This document shows, in pieces, positions 20,233-28,494 of a DNA stretch of 64,000 bases. The translations under genes were made by a program, and so were the position numbers. The first letter of the stretch is position 1; every line of letters begins with the position of its first letter. Below the pieces are notes generated by a model that did not search any database, was not told where the DNA came from, and saw only the letters and a program-made list of their open reading frames with translations. Source of the stretch: Microbacterium sp. CGR2. GTDB taxonomy: Bacteria > Actinomycetota > Actinomycetes > Actinomycetales > Microbacteriaceae. The stretch is taken from NCBI RefSeq assembly GCF_003626735.1, contig NZ_RBHX01000001.1, positions 1,054,001 to 1,118,000 on the forward strand. Direction: 5' to 3'.

Positions 20233-20607
20233 TCACCGAAATGGACCACGGGCGAAGCGCGCAGAAAGGTCGAAAGCGTCTCCCGCCCTACGATCTCCGA
20301 CACCGGACATCGCCGATGCTGCATATGTGATGGCACCACCGCCATGCGTTTGAGGATCGTCGATCACAAGAGGAGCGACCTGCGCGGCGAGCTCCCAAAG
20401 CCCCGCGAAATTGATCGCGGCATCCAGATGAGACTCGGCAGCACCCCAGCGTGGGCAACCCTTTGAGATGCTGCGGTGCAGCGCAGCAGGAGTTGCTTCG
20501 GTGAGGTAAGCACCCGGATTATCGGGTTCACGGTGTGCCTGGGAACCTTGAGTGCGCTGTTGTTGATGACTACTTCCCTTTGTCCAACACGGCAGGGCCG
20601 CGAGCAC
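20233..20607 (-). pseudogene. 5' remnant of the TPR protein, same frame as the gene downstream
   Basis: Open frame in register with 19570-20229, separated from it by one TGA and one AGC codon. From about position 20430 down the sequence is helical and coding-like (ESHLDAAINFAGLWELAAQV, later GVGDRRAGDAFDLSARFA), similar in style to the TPR repeats downstream. The first 50 codons look random and no ribosome binding site precedes the GTG at 20607, so the true N-terminus may be lost. Confidence is moderate that these are one former gene. Confidence 0.4.
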
Positions 20608-20652
20608 GATCGAGCTTCACTCGCGGGCCTGCCGCCTGCAGTTGTTGCGAAC

Positions 20653-20760
20653 TCAAACAGTCGCTACTCCGCCGCCGTGGTTCCAGGTGAACGTGATGGT
20701 GCTGACGAACTCCGGCACGCTGCTCTTGACTTCGGACACGATGCTTTCGATGGGAGACAT
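20653..20760 (-). CDS. candidate 35-residue peptide at the head of the ABC/TPR island
   Basis: ATG at 20760 is preceded by GGAAGGAAATAAAGC, one of the better ribosome binding sites in this region. The product begins MSPIESIVSEVKSSVPEF, an amphipathic leader-like helix, and ends TWNHGGGVATV, rich in glycine and beta-branched residues, without cysteine. Short length, leader-plus-tail pattern and place in front of a TPR protein and an exporter fit a secreted or modified peptide, or a signalling peptide read by a TPR sensor. No maturation enzyme is nearby, and I recognise no family. Not supported by anything but sequence pattern and context. Confidence 0.5.
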   Translation of the reverse strand: MSPIESIVSEVKSSVPEFVSTITFTWNHGGGVATV

Positions 20761-21035
20761 GCTTTATTTCCTTCCAAGTTTCGAGGCGCTGTCGCGGCGC
20801 CTGTTCAGCGGTCGATGCCACCGAAACGATGGCGCCACCAATCGTGTCCGAGTGCGACGAGCGCCTCTGCGCTATTCCGGTGGTTAAGTACCGTGCCGTC
20901 TCCACCTGCGTAGTCGGAGCCACCGAAGCATCGTCAGCGGTCACCGCGGCGGGCTCGTTAAGCGGCGGCACAACGCGCTTGCCGTGTTTTCGAGGGGACG
21001 ACTCAGTAGTGACGAAAACTCGAAGGATCGCCCCT
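20761..21035. other. intergenic stretch upstream of the small peptide
   Basis: No convincing gene. It must hold the promoter of the peptide/exporter operon on the minus strand. A GC-rich inverted repeat (GGCGC-CGCGACA-GCGCC) lies at about 20787-20803, some 30 bases before the peptide start. Base composition is visibly lower in GC than the GNAT gene that follows. Confidence 0.4.
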
Positions 21036-21659
21036 CTAGATGCCTGCCCGCCCCGACAGCGTCACGACCGGCGCCACTTCCTGCCAGCCGAGGCTGCGGT
21101 AGAGCTGCTGCCCCTCGACGCTGGCCAGAAGGAGACCCGTCGTTGCACCGTTCGCCGCGGCCCAGCCGGAGAGGCCGCCCATGACGAGCCGGCCAAGACC
21201 GCGCCGGCGGAACGGTGGAGAAGTCTCGATGCGATCGAAGATCACGTCAGTCCCTCGAACGGCCGCTTGACCCCGGGCGGCGATCTCTCCATCGATCGCG
21301 ATCCGGGCATGCCCGACGCGCCCCTCTTCGTCGATACGGACCTGGGCGGGTATCGGGGTGGGACCCAGGGCCGAGGTCATCAGGCGCTCATCACGATTGA
21401 CCACGGGGAGCCCGGCGGCGGCATCCCGCAGCCATGGATCGAGGCCGCCGACGATCGTGAGCCAGATGTCGGGCGCCGTCATCTGGCTCACGAGTCCGTG
21501 AAACACATCGCGTGACGGCGAGGCGGCGACATACTCCCGAGTGCGCAGGGCGCTCGCGACCTCGACGGTCCACGTGTCGCCGTTGCGGCGACGTGTCATC
21601 CCCCGCGAATCGCCCCAACCCTCGACCCATCGATCGACCAGGATGCTCAGTTCCGTCAT
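21036..21659 (-). CDS. GNAT family N-acetyltransferase
   Basis: 207 residues. The C-terminal half is the GNAT fold: a strand ending in the ETSPPFRRRGLGRLVMGGLS segment is motif A (acetyl-CoA pyrophosphate loop, R-R-G-L-G), followed by the GLLLASVEGQQLYRSLGWQE strand-helix of motif B. The N-terminal 90 residues are less typical and may form the acceptor side. Acceptor unknown. First gene of a pair with the MFS transporter, whose stop codon overlaps its start region (ATGA on the minus strand means the GNAT is downstream). Confidence 0.85.
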   Translation of the reverse strand: MTELSILVDRWVEGWGDSRGMTRRRNGDTWTVEVASALRTREYVAASPSRDVFHGLVSQMTAPDIWLTIVGGLDPWLRDAAAGLPVVNRDERLMTSALGPTPIPAQVRIDEEGRVGHARIAIDGEIAARGQAAVRGTDVIFDRIETSPPFRRRGLGRLVMGGLSGWAAANGATTGLLLASVEGQQLYRSLGWQEVAPVVTLSGRAGI

Positions 21660-23113
21660 CCTCCGAGGCTAGGCGAACGTCGACCTGCTCGGCGCGACGC
21701 GATGACGCCAGAGATCGCGGCCAGGACTCCGATCACGGATGCCGCCAGCGGCACGGCCAGAGCGAGCCGGGTGGCGTCGATCGGGGCAGCACTGTCCTCT
21801 GCGGCGAGCGTCAGCACTGCACTCGTCGCCGCCAGACCGATCGCCGCACCGAACTGGAACGCCGTGTACAGCAGTCCGCCACCGAGCCCCTGGTCTTCGT
21901 CGGGCACCCCGTCGGTCGCAGCCACCGTCAACGGGCCATATGCGAGCGTGAAAGCGAGGCCGAGAGCGAGGAAGCTCGGGAACATCGCCGCGTATGTCCA
22001 GTCGTCCGTCACCGGGAGGAAGAGCAGGAACGATGCCGCGGCAGCCCCCAGCCCGACCAGCGTGACAGGCCAGAGGCCGAACCGTGCGACCAGCCGGGGC
22101 GTGAGAAGAGGGGCGAGGATCGCATCGATGCCGAGGACCAGCAGGGCCAGTGACGTCACCAGGCTGTTCCATCCGCGCTGCTCCTGCAGGTAGAGGACGA
22201 CGAGGAACTGGAAGCCCATGAAACCGGCCGCAAGGGAGGCGGCACCGGCGTAAGCGCGCAGTTGCGGGATCTGGCGCAGGAACGACAGACGCACCAGAGG
22301 CGCGGCGGCGCGGCGTTCGACGGCGACGAAGGCGGCCAGCAGCAGAGCGCTCGCGCCGACGAGTGACCAGGTGACGAGTGGCTCCCCGTGCGAGGAGCGC
22401 TCGATGGCCGTGATCAGGGTGAGGAAGGCCACGGTCACGAGCACCGCACCGGCGACGTCGGCTCGGCCGCGTGGTGCCCGGGCCTGGTCCGGCGTCGGCC
22501 GAGGAATCAACGGGATGGCGAGTGCCAACAGGATCGACGACACGATCACCGGTGCGAAGAAGACCCACCTCCAGTCGAACACGGTGAGCAGGCCGCCGAT
22601 CACGAGGCCGATCGAGAAACCGGCAGCACCGATACCGGCGTAGATGAGCAGTGCGCGGGTTCGCACTGGCCCTTCCCGGAACCCGGTCGTGATGATCGAG
22701 AGTCCGGCGGGCATCATGAAGGCGGCAGCCACGCCGGTCGCCGCGCGGGCGGCGAGTAGGAGCCAGGACTCGGTCGCCAGCCCGCCCAGGCCGGAGAACA
22801 CGATGAAGACGCCGAGGGAAACGTGGAAGACCCGGCGACGGCCGAGAAGGTCGGCTGCTCGGCCGCCGAGGAGGATGAAGCCTCCGTAACCCACGATGTA
22901 CGCGCTCACGACCCACTGCAGCTCGCCGGTGGTGAGGCCCAGATCGGCACGGATGGCCGGAAGGGCGACGCCGAACATCGCGATGTCCACGCCCTCGAGG
23001 AAAGCGGCACCGCAGAGGACGATGAGCAAACCGAGCGCTCGCCCCCGGATGCGCTCGTCGAAGCGACCGGCAGGTGGCGGGGTGCTGGGGAGGGAACTCG
23101 TGCTGGTCGACAT
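21656..23113 (-). CDS. MFS drug efflux transporter
   Basis: 485 residues with about 14 membrane helices, DHA2-like. Motif A of the family is seen after helix 2 (GGRAADLLGRRRVF) and the helix 5 region contains GVAAAFMMPAGLSIITTGF. Probably a proton-driven drug exporter in the cytoplasmic membrane. It diverges from the HxlR gene at 23174 with 60 bases between, the usual layout for a regulator controlling a pump, and it overlaps the GNAT gene downstream by ATGA. AAGGAG lies before its start. Confidence 0.88.
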   Translation of the reverse strand: MSTSTSSLPSTPPPAGRFDERIRGRALGLLIVLCGAAFLEGVDIAMFGVALPAIRADLGLTTGELQWVVSAYIVGYGGFILLGGRAADLLGRRRVFHVSLGVFIVFSGLGGLATESWLLLAARAATGVAAAFMMPAGLSIITTGFREGPVRTRALLIYAGIGAAGFSIGLVIGGLLTVFDWRWVFFAPVIVSSILLALAIPLIPRPTPDQARAPRGRADVAGAVLVTVAFLTLITAIERSSHGEPLVTWSLVGASALLLAAFVAVERRAAAPLVRLSFLRQIPQLRAYAGAASLAAGFMGFQFLVVLYLQEQRGWNSLVTSLALLVLGIDAILAPLLTPRLVARFGLWPVTLVGLGAAAASFLLFLPVTDDWTYAAMFPSFLALGLAFTLAYGPLTVAATDGVPDEDQGLGGGLLYTAFQFGAAIGLAATSAVLTLAAEDSAAPIDATRLALAVPLAASVIGVLAAISGVIASRRAGRRSPSLGG

Positions 23114-23173
23114 CTGCGACTCCTTGATCGGTTACTTCTTGATACTGACCACATCATGCGTCACCATTGAGGT

Positions 23174-23632
23174 ATGGCGGAAGAAGGCACTATCAAGTCA
23201 CTCGGTCACCACGAAGGAACCGACTGGAACGACGCGTTCCAGTGGGATTCCCGGGAGGACTGTGAGGTACGCCAGATCCTGGACCGGATCGCCGACAAGT
23301 GGTCGCTCCTCGTGATCGCGTTGCTCGACGACCGGACGATGCGCTTCACCGAGTTGAAGCGCCGCATCGACGGCGTCAGCCAGCGGATGCTGACGGTCAC
23401 CCTGCGACAGCTCGAACGCGACGGCATGGTCCAGCGCACCGTGCACCCGGTGGTTCCCCCTCGCGTCGACTACGCCCTCACCGAACTCGGTCGCTCGCTC
23501 CACGCCACGGTCCAGTCTCTCGTCGTCTGGACCGAGAGCAACCAGGACGCCATCGCCGCAGCCCGCAGCACCTATGACGGCGGGCCGGACGCTCGCGATT
23601 CAGGAGTGACTTCGGCTCCCGCCGGCGCGTAG
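23174..23632 (+). CDS. HxlR family transcriptional regulator
   Basis: 152 residues. The winged helix of the HxlR family is clear: RQILDRIADKWSLLVIALLD, then RFTELKRRIDGVSQRMLT and LRQLERDGMVQRTVHPVVPP, the last being the wing. An early cysteine (EDCEV) is at the place where redox- or aldehyde-sensing HxlR members have their sensor. Divergent from the MFS/GNAT pair, which it probably represses. Confidence 0.9.
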   Translation: MAEEGTIKSLGHHEGTDWNDAFQWDSREDCEVRQILDRIADKWSLLVIALLDDRTMRFTELKRRIDGVSQRMLTVTLRQLERDGMVQRTVHPVVPPRVDYALTELGRSLHATVQSLVVWTESNQDAIAAARSTYDGGPDARDSGVTSAPAGA

Positions 23633-23715
23633 CGGCATCCGTCCGCTCGCGCACTATCGGTCGGCGCGGCGTCCCGCTACACTCGGCGACACTCTCATCG
23701 CCTTCGGAGGCCCCT

Positions 23716-24345
23716 GTGGAACTCGCGACTCTTCTCGCCTTCTCGATCGCCGCCGTCGTCGCGATCGCGATTCCCGGGCCCACGGTGCTGCTCGCCCTCG
23801 CCAACGGGTCGCGTTACGGCGTCCGCCGTGCGACCTTCGGGATGCTGGGAGCGGTCGCGTCCGACATCGTGCTGGTCGTCGCCGTCGGGCTGGGCCTCGG
23901 TGCTCTTCTTCTGGCGAGCGAGCTGGCGTTCTCGGTGGTGAAGTGGGTGGGGGTCGCGTACTTGGCGTTTCTCGGCATCCGGATGCTGCGCTCGCGCGGT
24001 GCGCTCCTGCATGGCGACCCCGGTGCCGACCCGCGCGGCGCACGCGGAGCGCTGTTCACCAAGAGCTTCCTGGTCGCCGTGACCAATCCGAAGGGCTACC
24101 TGTTCGTGGGGGCACTGCTGCCCCAGTTCATCGGGCCGGGTACCGCGCCGATCCTGCAGTATCTCGTCATCGGAGCGCTGTTCTGCGCCCTCGACTTCAC
24201 CATCATGTTCGCCTACGCGATGCTCGGCTCGCAGGCGATCCGCTTGCTCAAGAAGCGCGGCACGGTCTGGATCGAGAGAGTCTGCGGCGGTGTGATGCTG
24301 GGCCTTGCCGCGTGGCTGGCCACATCGCGCCGCGCGGTCGCCTGA
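23716..24345 (+). CDS. LysE family translocator
   Basis: 209 residues and six membrane helices. The N-terminal AIPGPTVLLALANGSRYGVR segment is the RhtB/LysE signature, and TNPKGYLFVGALLPQFI the second conserved block. Such proteins export amino acids or related metabolites; the substrate cannot be given. GTG start at 23716 with GGAGG nine bases upstream. Confidence 0.88.
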   Translation: MELATLLAFSIAAVVAIAIPGPTVLLALANGSRYGVRRATFGMLGAVASDIVLVVAVGLGLGALLLASELAFSVVKWVGVAYLAFLGIRMLRSRGALLHGDPGADPRGARGALFTKSFLVAVTNPKGYLFVGALLPQFIGPGTAPILQYLVIGALFCALDFTIMFAYAMLGSQAIRLLKKRGTVWIERVCGGVMLGLAAWLATSRRAVA

Positions 24346-24409
24346 ACCGCGCAGCCCCGGGAACCCGGTAGCGTGATCGCAGTCCATCTGCCCTGACGCT
24401 GGAGCCTTC

Positions 24410-25381
24410 ATGCCCCGTTTCGATCTCGCTCCTGCCGAACTGCGCGAGTACCGTCCGCAGATCGCCGAACCCTCCGATTTCGACGACTTCTGGCAGCGCA
24501 CGCTGGCGGAGTCGAGAGCCGCCGCCCAGGAGCCGACCCGCGCGGCGGTCGATTCGCCGCTCGCGCTGGTGGACGTCTACGACATCGAAGTCAGCGGATT
24601 CGCCGGCGATCGTGTGCGCGGGTGGCTCGTCGTCCCGAAGGACGCGACGGAACCCTTGCCGACGGTGGTCGAGTTCAACGGCTACGGCGGCGGTCGCGGA
24701 CTTCCGCATGAGCGTCTCGCCTGGGCCGCCGCCGGCTACGCGTGGGCGTGCATGGACACCAGAGGGCAGGGAAGCGGCTGGGGTGCCGGCGGGGTGACGC
24801 CCGACCCGCACGGCTCAGGGCCGGCGACGCCCGGCTTCATGACACGCGGAATTCACGACCCCGACGAGTACTACTACCGGCGCGTGTACACCGACGCCGC
24901 GCTCTTCGTCGATGCCGTGCGCGGTTTCGACGAGGTCGACGCGGCGCGGGTTGCCGTCACGGGCGCGAGTCAGGGTGGGGGCATCGCGATCGCCGCTTCC
25001 GGCCTCACCGAGGGGCTCGTCGCCGTCATGCCGGACGTGCCGTTCCTCTGCCACTTCGAACGAGCGGTGGGTCTGACCGACTCCGACCCGTACCAGGAGA
25101 TCGTGCGCTATCTGTCGGTGCACCGGGATGCCGCTGCCCGCACGTTCGCCACGCTCTCGTACTTCGACGGTGCGAACTTCGCGGCGCGCGCCACGGCCCC
25201 GGCGCTGTACTCGGTGGCGCTGATGGATCCGGTCTGCCCGCCGTCGACGGTCTATGCCGCGGCGAACCGCCACCTGTGCGGTGCGGAGGTCATCGAGTAC
25301 GCCTTCAACCGGCACGAGGGCGGGCAGGGCGTGCAGTGGGAACGGCAGGCGGCCTGGCTCGCAGGGCAGCTGGCCCGCTGA
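24410..25381 (+). CDS. acetylxylan esterase / cephalosporin-C deacetylase family hydrolase
   Basis: 323 residues, no signal peptide, so cytoplasmic. Family 7 carbohydrate esterase pattern: FDDFWQRTL near the start, the conserved ACMDTRGQGSGWG turn near 115-125, and the nucleophile GASQGGG with Ser187. The acid is Asp273 (LMDPVCPP) and the base His302 (FNRHEGGQ). Family members remove acetyl groups from short sugars or cephalosporins. A stand-alone gene here, following lysE by 64 bases. Confidence 0.9.
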   Translation: MPRFDLAPAELREYRPQIAEPSDFDDFWQRTLAESRAAAQEPTRAAVDSPLALVDVYDIEVSGFAGDRVRGWLVVPKDATEPLPTVVEFNGYGGGRGLPHERLAWAAAGYAWACMDTRGQGSGWGAGGVTPDPHGSGPATPGFMTRGIHDPDEYYYRRVYTDAALFVDAVRGFDEVDAARVAVTGASQGGGIAIAASGLTEGLVAVMPDVPFLCHFERAVGLTDSDPYQEIVRYLSVHRDAAARTFATLSYFDGANFAARATAPALYSVALMDPVCPPSTVYAAANRHLCGAEVIEYAFNRHEGGQGVQWERQAAWLAGQLAR

Positions 25382-25415
25382 GGGGCGGGAGCACCGTCGA
25401 AGTCGGCGGCGCGAC

Positions 25416-26528
25416 TCAGAATCCCGGGTAGTCCTTCAACTTCTCCTCGAACTCCGCGCGGTCCGCCTCGCTGAGCACACCGCTGGCGATCACGACCAGT
25501 TGCAAGCCCTCGAGCGGCTCGCCCGTACGGGCGTTCTGCGCCTCGCGTGCGGTGCGGAAACCGCCGTCGGGGTCATTCGAGAGATCGTAGATGTTCGCGT
25601 AGAACCGCAACGGGTCGGGATAGTTCTCTGTGTAGTACTCCCAGGTGTTCTGCGTTCGCGGGTCGTCACTGCCGTACAGCTTCGCGATCACAGCCGGGTC
25701 CATGCCGGAGATCGCCGGGTCGTTGAACGCGTACAGATTCCAGAGACCGTGTTCGAGCACGACCTCATCGATCACATCCATCACCTCGAGTTTGCGTGCG
25801 TAATCCTGGATGGGCTCGTTGGTCGCCCACCCCGCCGAGGTGTACTCCGCGAGCATCGACTCACCGCCGTACCCGTTGCGCTCCGGACGCAGATCCTCAT
25901 CTCGCACCTGCGTCCACGTGTATCCGAACTCCTCCGTCAACCGCGTGCGGATGTCGGCGAAGAGTTCGTCCGCCTGTGCCCGCACTTCCTCCAGCGACTG
26001 CTGGCTCAGGGTCTGCTGCGGGTCGGTGTCCTTGATCGCGGGGTATGCCTCCGCGTGCTTCTGCTCGTCCGACTTCCGGCCTTCGTAGCTCCCCGACGCC
26101 GACGTCTGCAGAGCGCTCATTCCGCCTACCGTCGCCACGTTGAACAGCAGCGCCACGACGAGAGCGATCGCGCCGAGCATCCGTCCTCGCGGCGAGAAGA
26201 GGGCGGCGACGATCACGGCCACGGTCAGCAGCTGCAACGCCAGCATGGTCACGCCGTAGAGGATGTCGGTTCCGCCGGCCAGGAGCGTGCCGAGCAGGGT
26301 GAGAGCAAAGAGAACAGAGGTGACGATCGCGGTCCAGCCGAGCGCGTTCGCCGGCTTCTTCGCGCCGTCGGCCGTGGCGTTCGCGTGGACGCCAGGGGCC
26401 GGAGGCCCGGCGACCGCCGGGGTCTGCTGTCGCCGGGCACCGCGATACCCGCCGGGCGGTGGCACGGGCGGGGCGCCCTCGGCTCCGGCGAGGTAGCGCG
26501 CCCGCTGCTTCTCGTGATCGCTCACCAT
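25416..26528 (-). CDS. membrane protein of the MoxR/vWA operon, function unknown
   Basis: 370 residues. The first 60 are Pro/Gly/Ala-rich and cytoplasmic, then three membrane helices between about 60 and 140, then a 230-residue soluble domain, presumably outside, with no family I recognise. It is the last gene of the operon starting with moxR; its ATG overlaps the end of the TPR gene by seven bases. A GTG one codon later (26525) would give a neat GTGA overlap and is an alternative start. Confidence 0.65.
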   Translation of the reverse strand: MVSDHEKQRARYLAGAEGAPPVPPPGGYRGARRQQTPAVAGPPAPGVHANATADGAKKPANALGWTAIVTSVLFALTLLGTLLAGGTDILYGVTMLALQLLTVAVIVAALFSPRGRMLGAIALVVALLFNVATVGGMSALQTSASGSYEGRKSDEQKHAEAYPAIKDTDPQQTLSQQSLEEVRAQADELFADIRTRLTEEFGYTWTQVRDEDLRPERNGYGGESMLAEYTSAGWATNEPIQDYARKLEVMDVIDEVVLEHGLWNLYAFNDPAISGMDPAVIAKLYGSDDPRTQNTWEYYTENYPDPLRFYANIYDLSNDPDGGFRTAREAQNARTGEPLEGLQLVVIASGVLSEADRAEFEEKLKDYPGF

Positions 26529-27277
26529 GGTTTGTCCGTTCCCGAGCCGCCCGGGTCGTCGCCCTGCTGCTGGTCGCGCTCCTGAGTGCCCTGCTCGAGC
26601 TTCTCCTGCAGGTCTTCGAGCTTGTCCTCCGACGGCTGCGGCTCTTCTTCGGCCGGCTGCTCCTCCTCCGGCTGCGGCTGCTGCTCCTGCTCCTGCTGCT
26701 TCTGCTTCAGCCGCTCCTCCGTGCCCTCCAGAGTGTCCGACATGTCGCGCTCCGGGTCGGAGGACTGCTCCTGCGCCTGGTCACTGTGACATTCCTCCGG
26801 AGTCTCGACCGTGATCGTCAGAGCCTCGCCGTACAGTTCCGCCGCCGCGGCGCCGTCGCCGTCAGCGCGGGCGGCGTCGCCCATCCGCTCCACGACGAGT
26901 GCCAGGTTGATCCGCACGCCACACACCTCGAGGCCGGTCGCCAGGTCGAGGGCTTCCTCGAGTTCCGCGCGCGCCTCAGGCAGCTCATCGGCCCCGGCGA
27001 GGGCGGTGCCGACGTTGAAGGGTGCTTTATACGGTTCGAACCAGTTGAGGAACTCCTGGCCCCGGGCCGACGCCTCGGAACCGGCGTAGTCATCGACCAC
27101 GTAGGCGCTGATCGCCTGATGCGCGAAGGCGTACATGCCGAGGAGCTTGCCCACGAACAACAGCGCCGCCAGCGTGAGCGGGAGAGTCCCGATCGCGACC
27201 CAACGACGGATGCTGCGCCGTCGGCGGTTCGCACGAAGGAGGGCGGCCGCGTCATCCCGGGTGTCTGAGGAACTCAC
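26522..27277 (-). CDS. BatC-like protein: TPR region and Gln/Glu-rich tail
   Basis: 251 residues. One membrane helix at about 27-50, then a TPR-like section (ELPEARAELEEALDLATGLE, later AAAAELYGEALTI). The last 80 residues are almost pure Q, E, P and K (coiled-coil or disordered), as in BatC of Bacteroides-type Bat operons. It lies after the two vWA genes, the position of batC. GTG start at 27277 forms a GTGA overlap with the vWA gene before it. Confidence 0.7.
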   Translation of the reverse strand: MSSSDTRDDAAALLRANRRRRSIRRWVAIGTLPLTLAALLFVGKLLGMYAFAHQAISAYVVDDYAGSEASARGQEFLNWFEPYKAPFNVGTALAGADELPEARAELEEALDLATGLEVCGVRINLALVVERMGDAARADGDGAAAAELYGEALTITVETPEECHSDQAQEQSSDPERDMSDTLEGTEERLKQKQQEQEQQPQPEEEQPAEEEPQPSEDKLEDLQEKLEQGTQERDQQQGDDPGGSGTDKPW

Positions 27278-28494
27278 TGCGCACCTCCTTCGGGCGTGGC
27301 GGGGGACGTTTCGTCTCGTCGCTGCGCTCCTCGCTCAACGACCGGGGTGCGGGCGGGCGTGGCGGGGGACGTTTCGTCTCGTCGCTGCGCTCCTCGCTCA
27401 ACGACCGGGGTGCGGGCGGGCGTGGCGGGGGACGTTTCGTCTCGTCGCTGCGCTCCTCGCTCAACGACCGGAGCTTCGGTCGTTGAGCGAGCGGAGCGAG
27501 ACGAAACGCCCTCCGCGGCTGCCCGCGGACCTCGCAGCTGCCGAAGCCGCGCGATCAGCATCGTCGCCCGGGCCAACTCGAAGCCCAGGAGGCCGAGCAC
27601 CACCAGCGCGGCGATCCAATACAGCTCCGTGACATTGCCGACCTCGCCCGACTCGGCATAGCTGGTCGTGGTGGAGGGTGCCGCCGGGAGTTCGGGCGCA
27701 GCATCCGCCGTTCTGTGCTGGTACTCGACCCCGAGCTGGTCGGCGATGGCCTGCAGGTTGCCCTCGTCGATCACCGACAAGGCGCTCTCGCCTTCGTACT
27801 CGATGTAGCCCTCGTCTGTGCCGACGCCGCCGCTGTTGATGCGCATCGGCCCGCCCTCGGCGGTGCCGTAGCCGAACACGCCGCCCGAATCGGTGTACTC
27901 CGCGCTGGAGGAGAACGGTTCCGGCGGGGTGCTGACGGTCTGCTCGCCGTCGCCGAAGTAGAACACCATCCGCGAACGGTCGGGCGATGACTCGGCGGCC
28001 GAGGCGAGCGTCTCCGTCAGCAGCGGAGCTGCGATACCGATCGAGCTGCCGCGGGACTGGCTGGTCACCTCGGGACGCAGCACGTCGAGCGACCCCACCA
28101 GCGCAGTGGTGTCGGTGGTCAGCGGCATCCGCAGTTGAGCAGCGGCGTCGGAGGTGATCAGGGCGAAACGCGCACCCGGATACTGCTCGATGAGTGCCCG
28201 CACGTCGTCTCTCACGCCGTCGAGTCTGGGCTGGTCGCCGTCCCAGTCCTCCGCGACGATGCTCGCCGTGGTATCGACGACCAGCACGATGTCGGTGTCG
28301 GTCGCGAGCGTCTGGGTGGCGCCTCCGGGAATCCCTGGGCGCAGCAGCATCATGAGGCAGGCGAGCACCATCACCAGGCGGAGTGCCCAGAGCGCGCGCT
28401 GTCCGGATCGCACGAGAAGCCAGACGACCAGAGCAATCGCGGGCGTGAAGAGCAGCACGAGCAGCAGCGGGTTGAGTGCGGGTTGGAAGATCAC
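27274..28494 (-). CDS. vWA domain membrane protein (BatB-like) with repeat-encoded tail
   Basis: About 406 residues. Two helices at the start (LLVLLFTPAIALVVWLLV; ALRLVMVLACLMMLL), a vWA domain from residue 70 whose MIDAS reads DTTAS rather than DxSxS, one more helix near 310, then a cytoplasmic tail. The tail ends in three copies of a 21-residue unit (TPVVERGAQRRDETSPATPAR), encoded by the 63-bp repeat array at 27291-27479. The GTG at 28494 (VIFQPALN) overlaps the preceding stop as GTGA and matches the usual start of this family; a GTG at 28509 is possible. Confidence 0.8.
   Translation of the reverse strand: MIFQPALNPLLLVLLFTPAIALVVWLLVRSGQRALWALRLVMVLACLMMLLRPGIPGGATQTLATDTDIVLVVDTTASIVAEDWDGDQPRLDGVRDDVRALIEQYPGARFALITSDAAAQLRMPLTTDTTALVGSLDVLRPEVTSQSRGSSIGIAAPLLTETLASAAESSPDRSRMVFYFGDGEQTVSTPPEPFSSSAEYTDSGGVFGYGTAEGGPMRINSGGVGTDEGYIEYEGESALSVIDEGNLQAIADQLGVEYQHRTADAAPELPAAPSTTTSYAESGEVGNVTELYWIAALVVLGLLGFELARATMLIARLRQLRGPRAAAEGVSSRSARSTTEAPVVERGAQRRDETSPATPARTPVVERGAQRRDETSPATPARTPVVERGAQRRDETSPATPEGGAQ
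27291..27508. repeat. three 63-bp tandem repeats plus one inverted copy (REP-like array)
   Basis: The core GTTTCGTCTCGTCGCTGCGC and following CTCCTCGCTCAACGACCG recurs with an exact period of 63 bases beginning at 27301, 27364 and 27427 (measured at GGGGGACG). An inverted, slightly shorter copy (GGTCGTTGAGCGAGCGGAGC and on) is at 27478-27508 and can pair with the third copy around a six-base loop. Such GTCGTTGAGCGAGCGG elements are, to my knowledge, common between genes in Microbacteriaceae. Here the array is inside an open reading frame. Confidence 0.85.

Noticed and set aside
20653..20760. Peptide as an FxSxx-COOH RiPP precursor, a daptide or a lanthipeptide
   Set aside because: The FVSTI stretch is internal and not at the C-terminus; no radical SAM, decarboxylase, LanKC or other maturase lies nearby, and there is no cysteine.
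20642..20887. Plus-strand frame over the small peptide gene
   Set aside because: No ribosome binding site and composition unlike a gene; the minus-strand 35-residue frame has a much better start.
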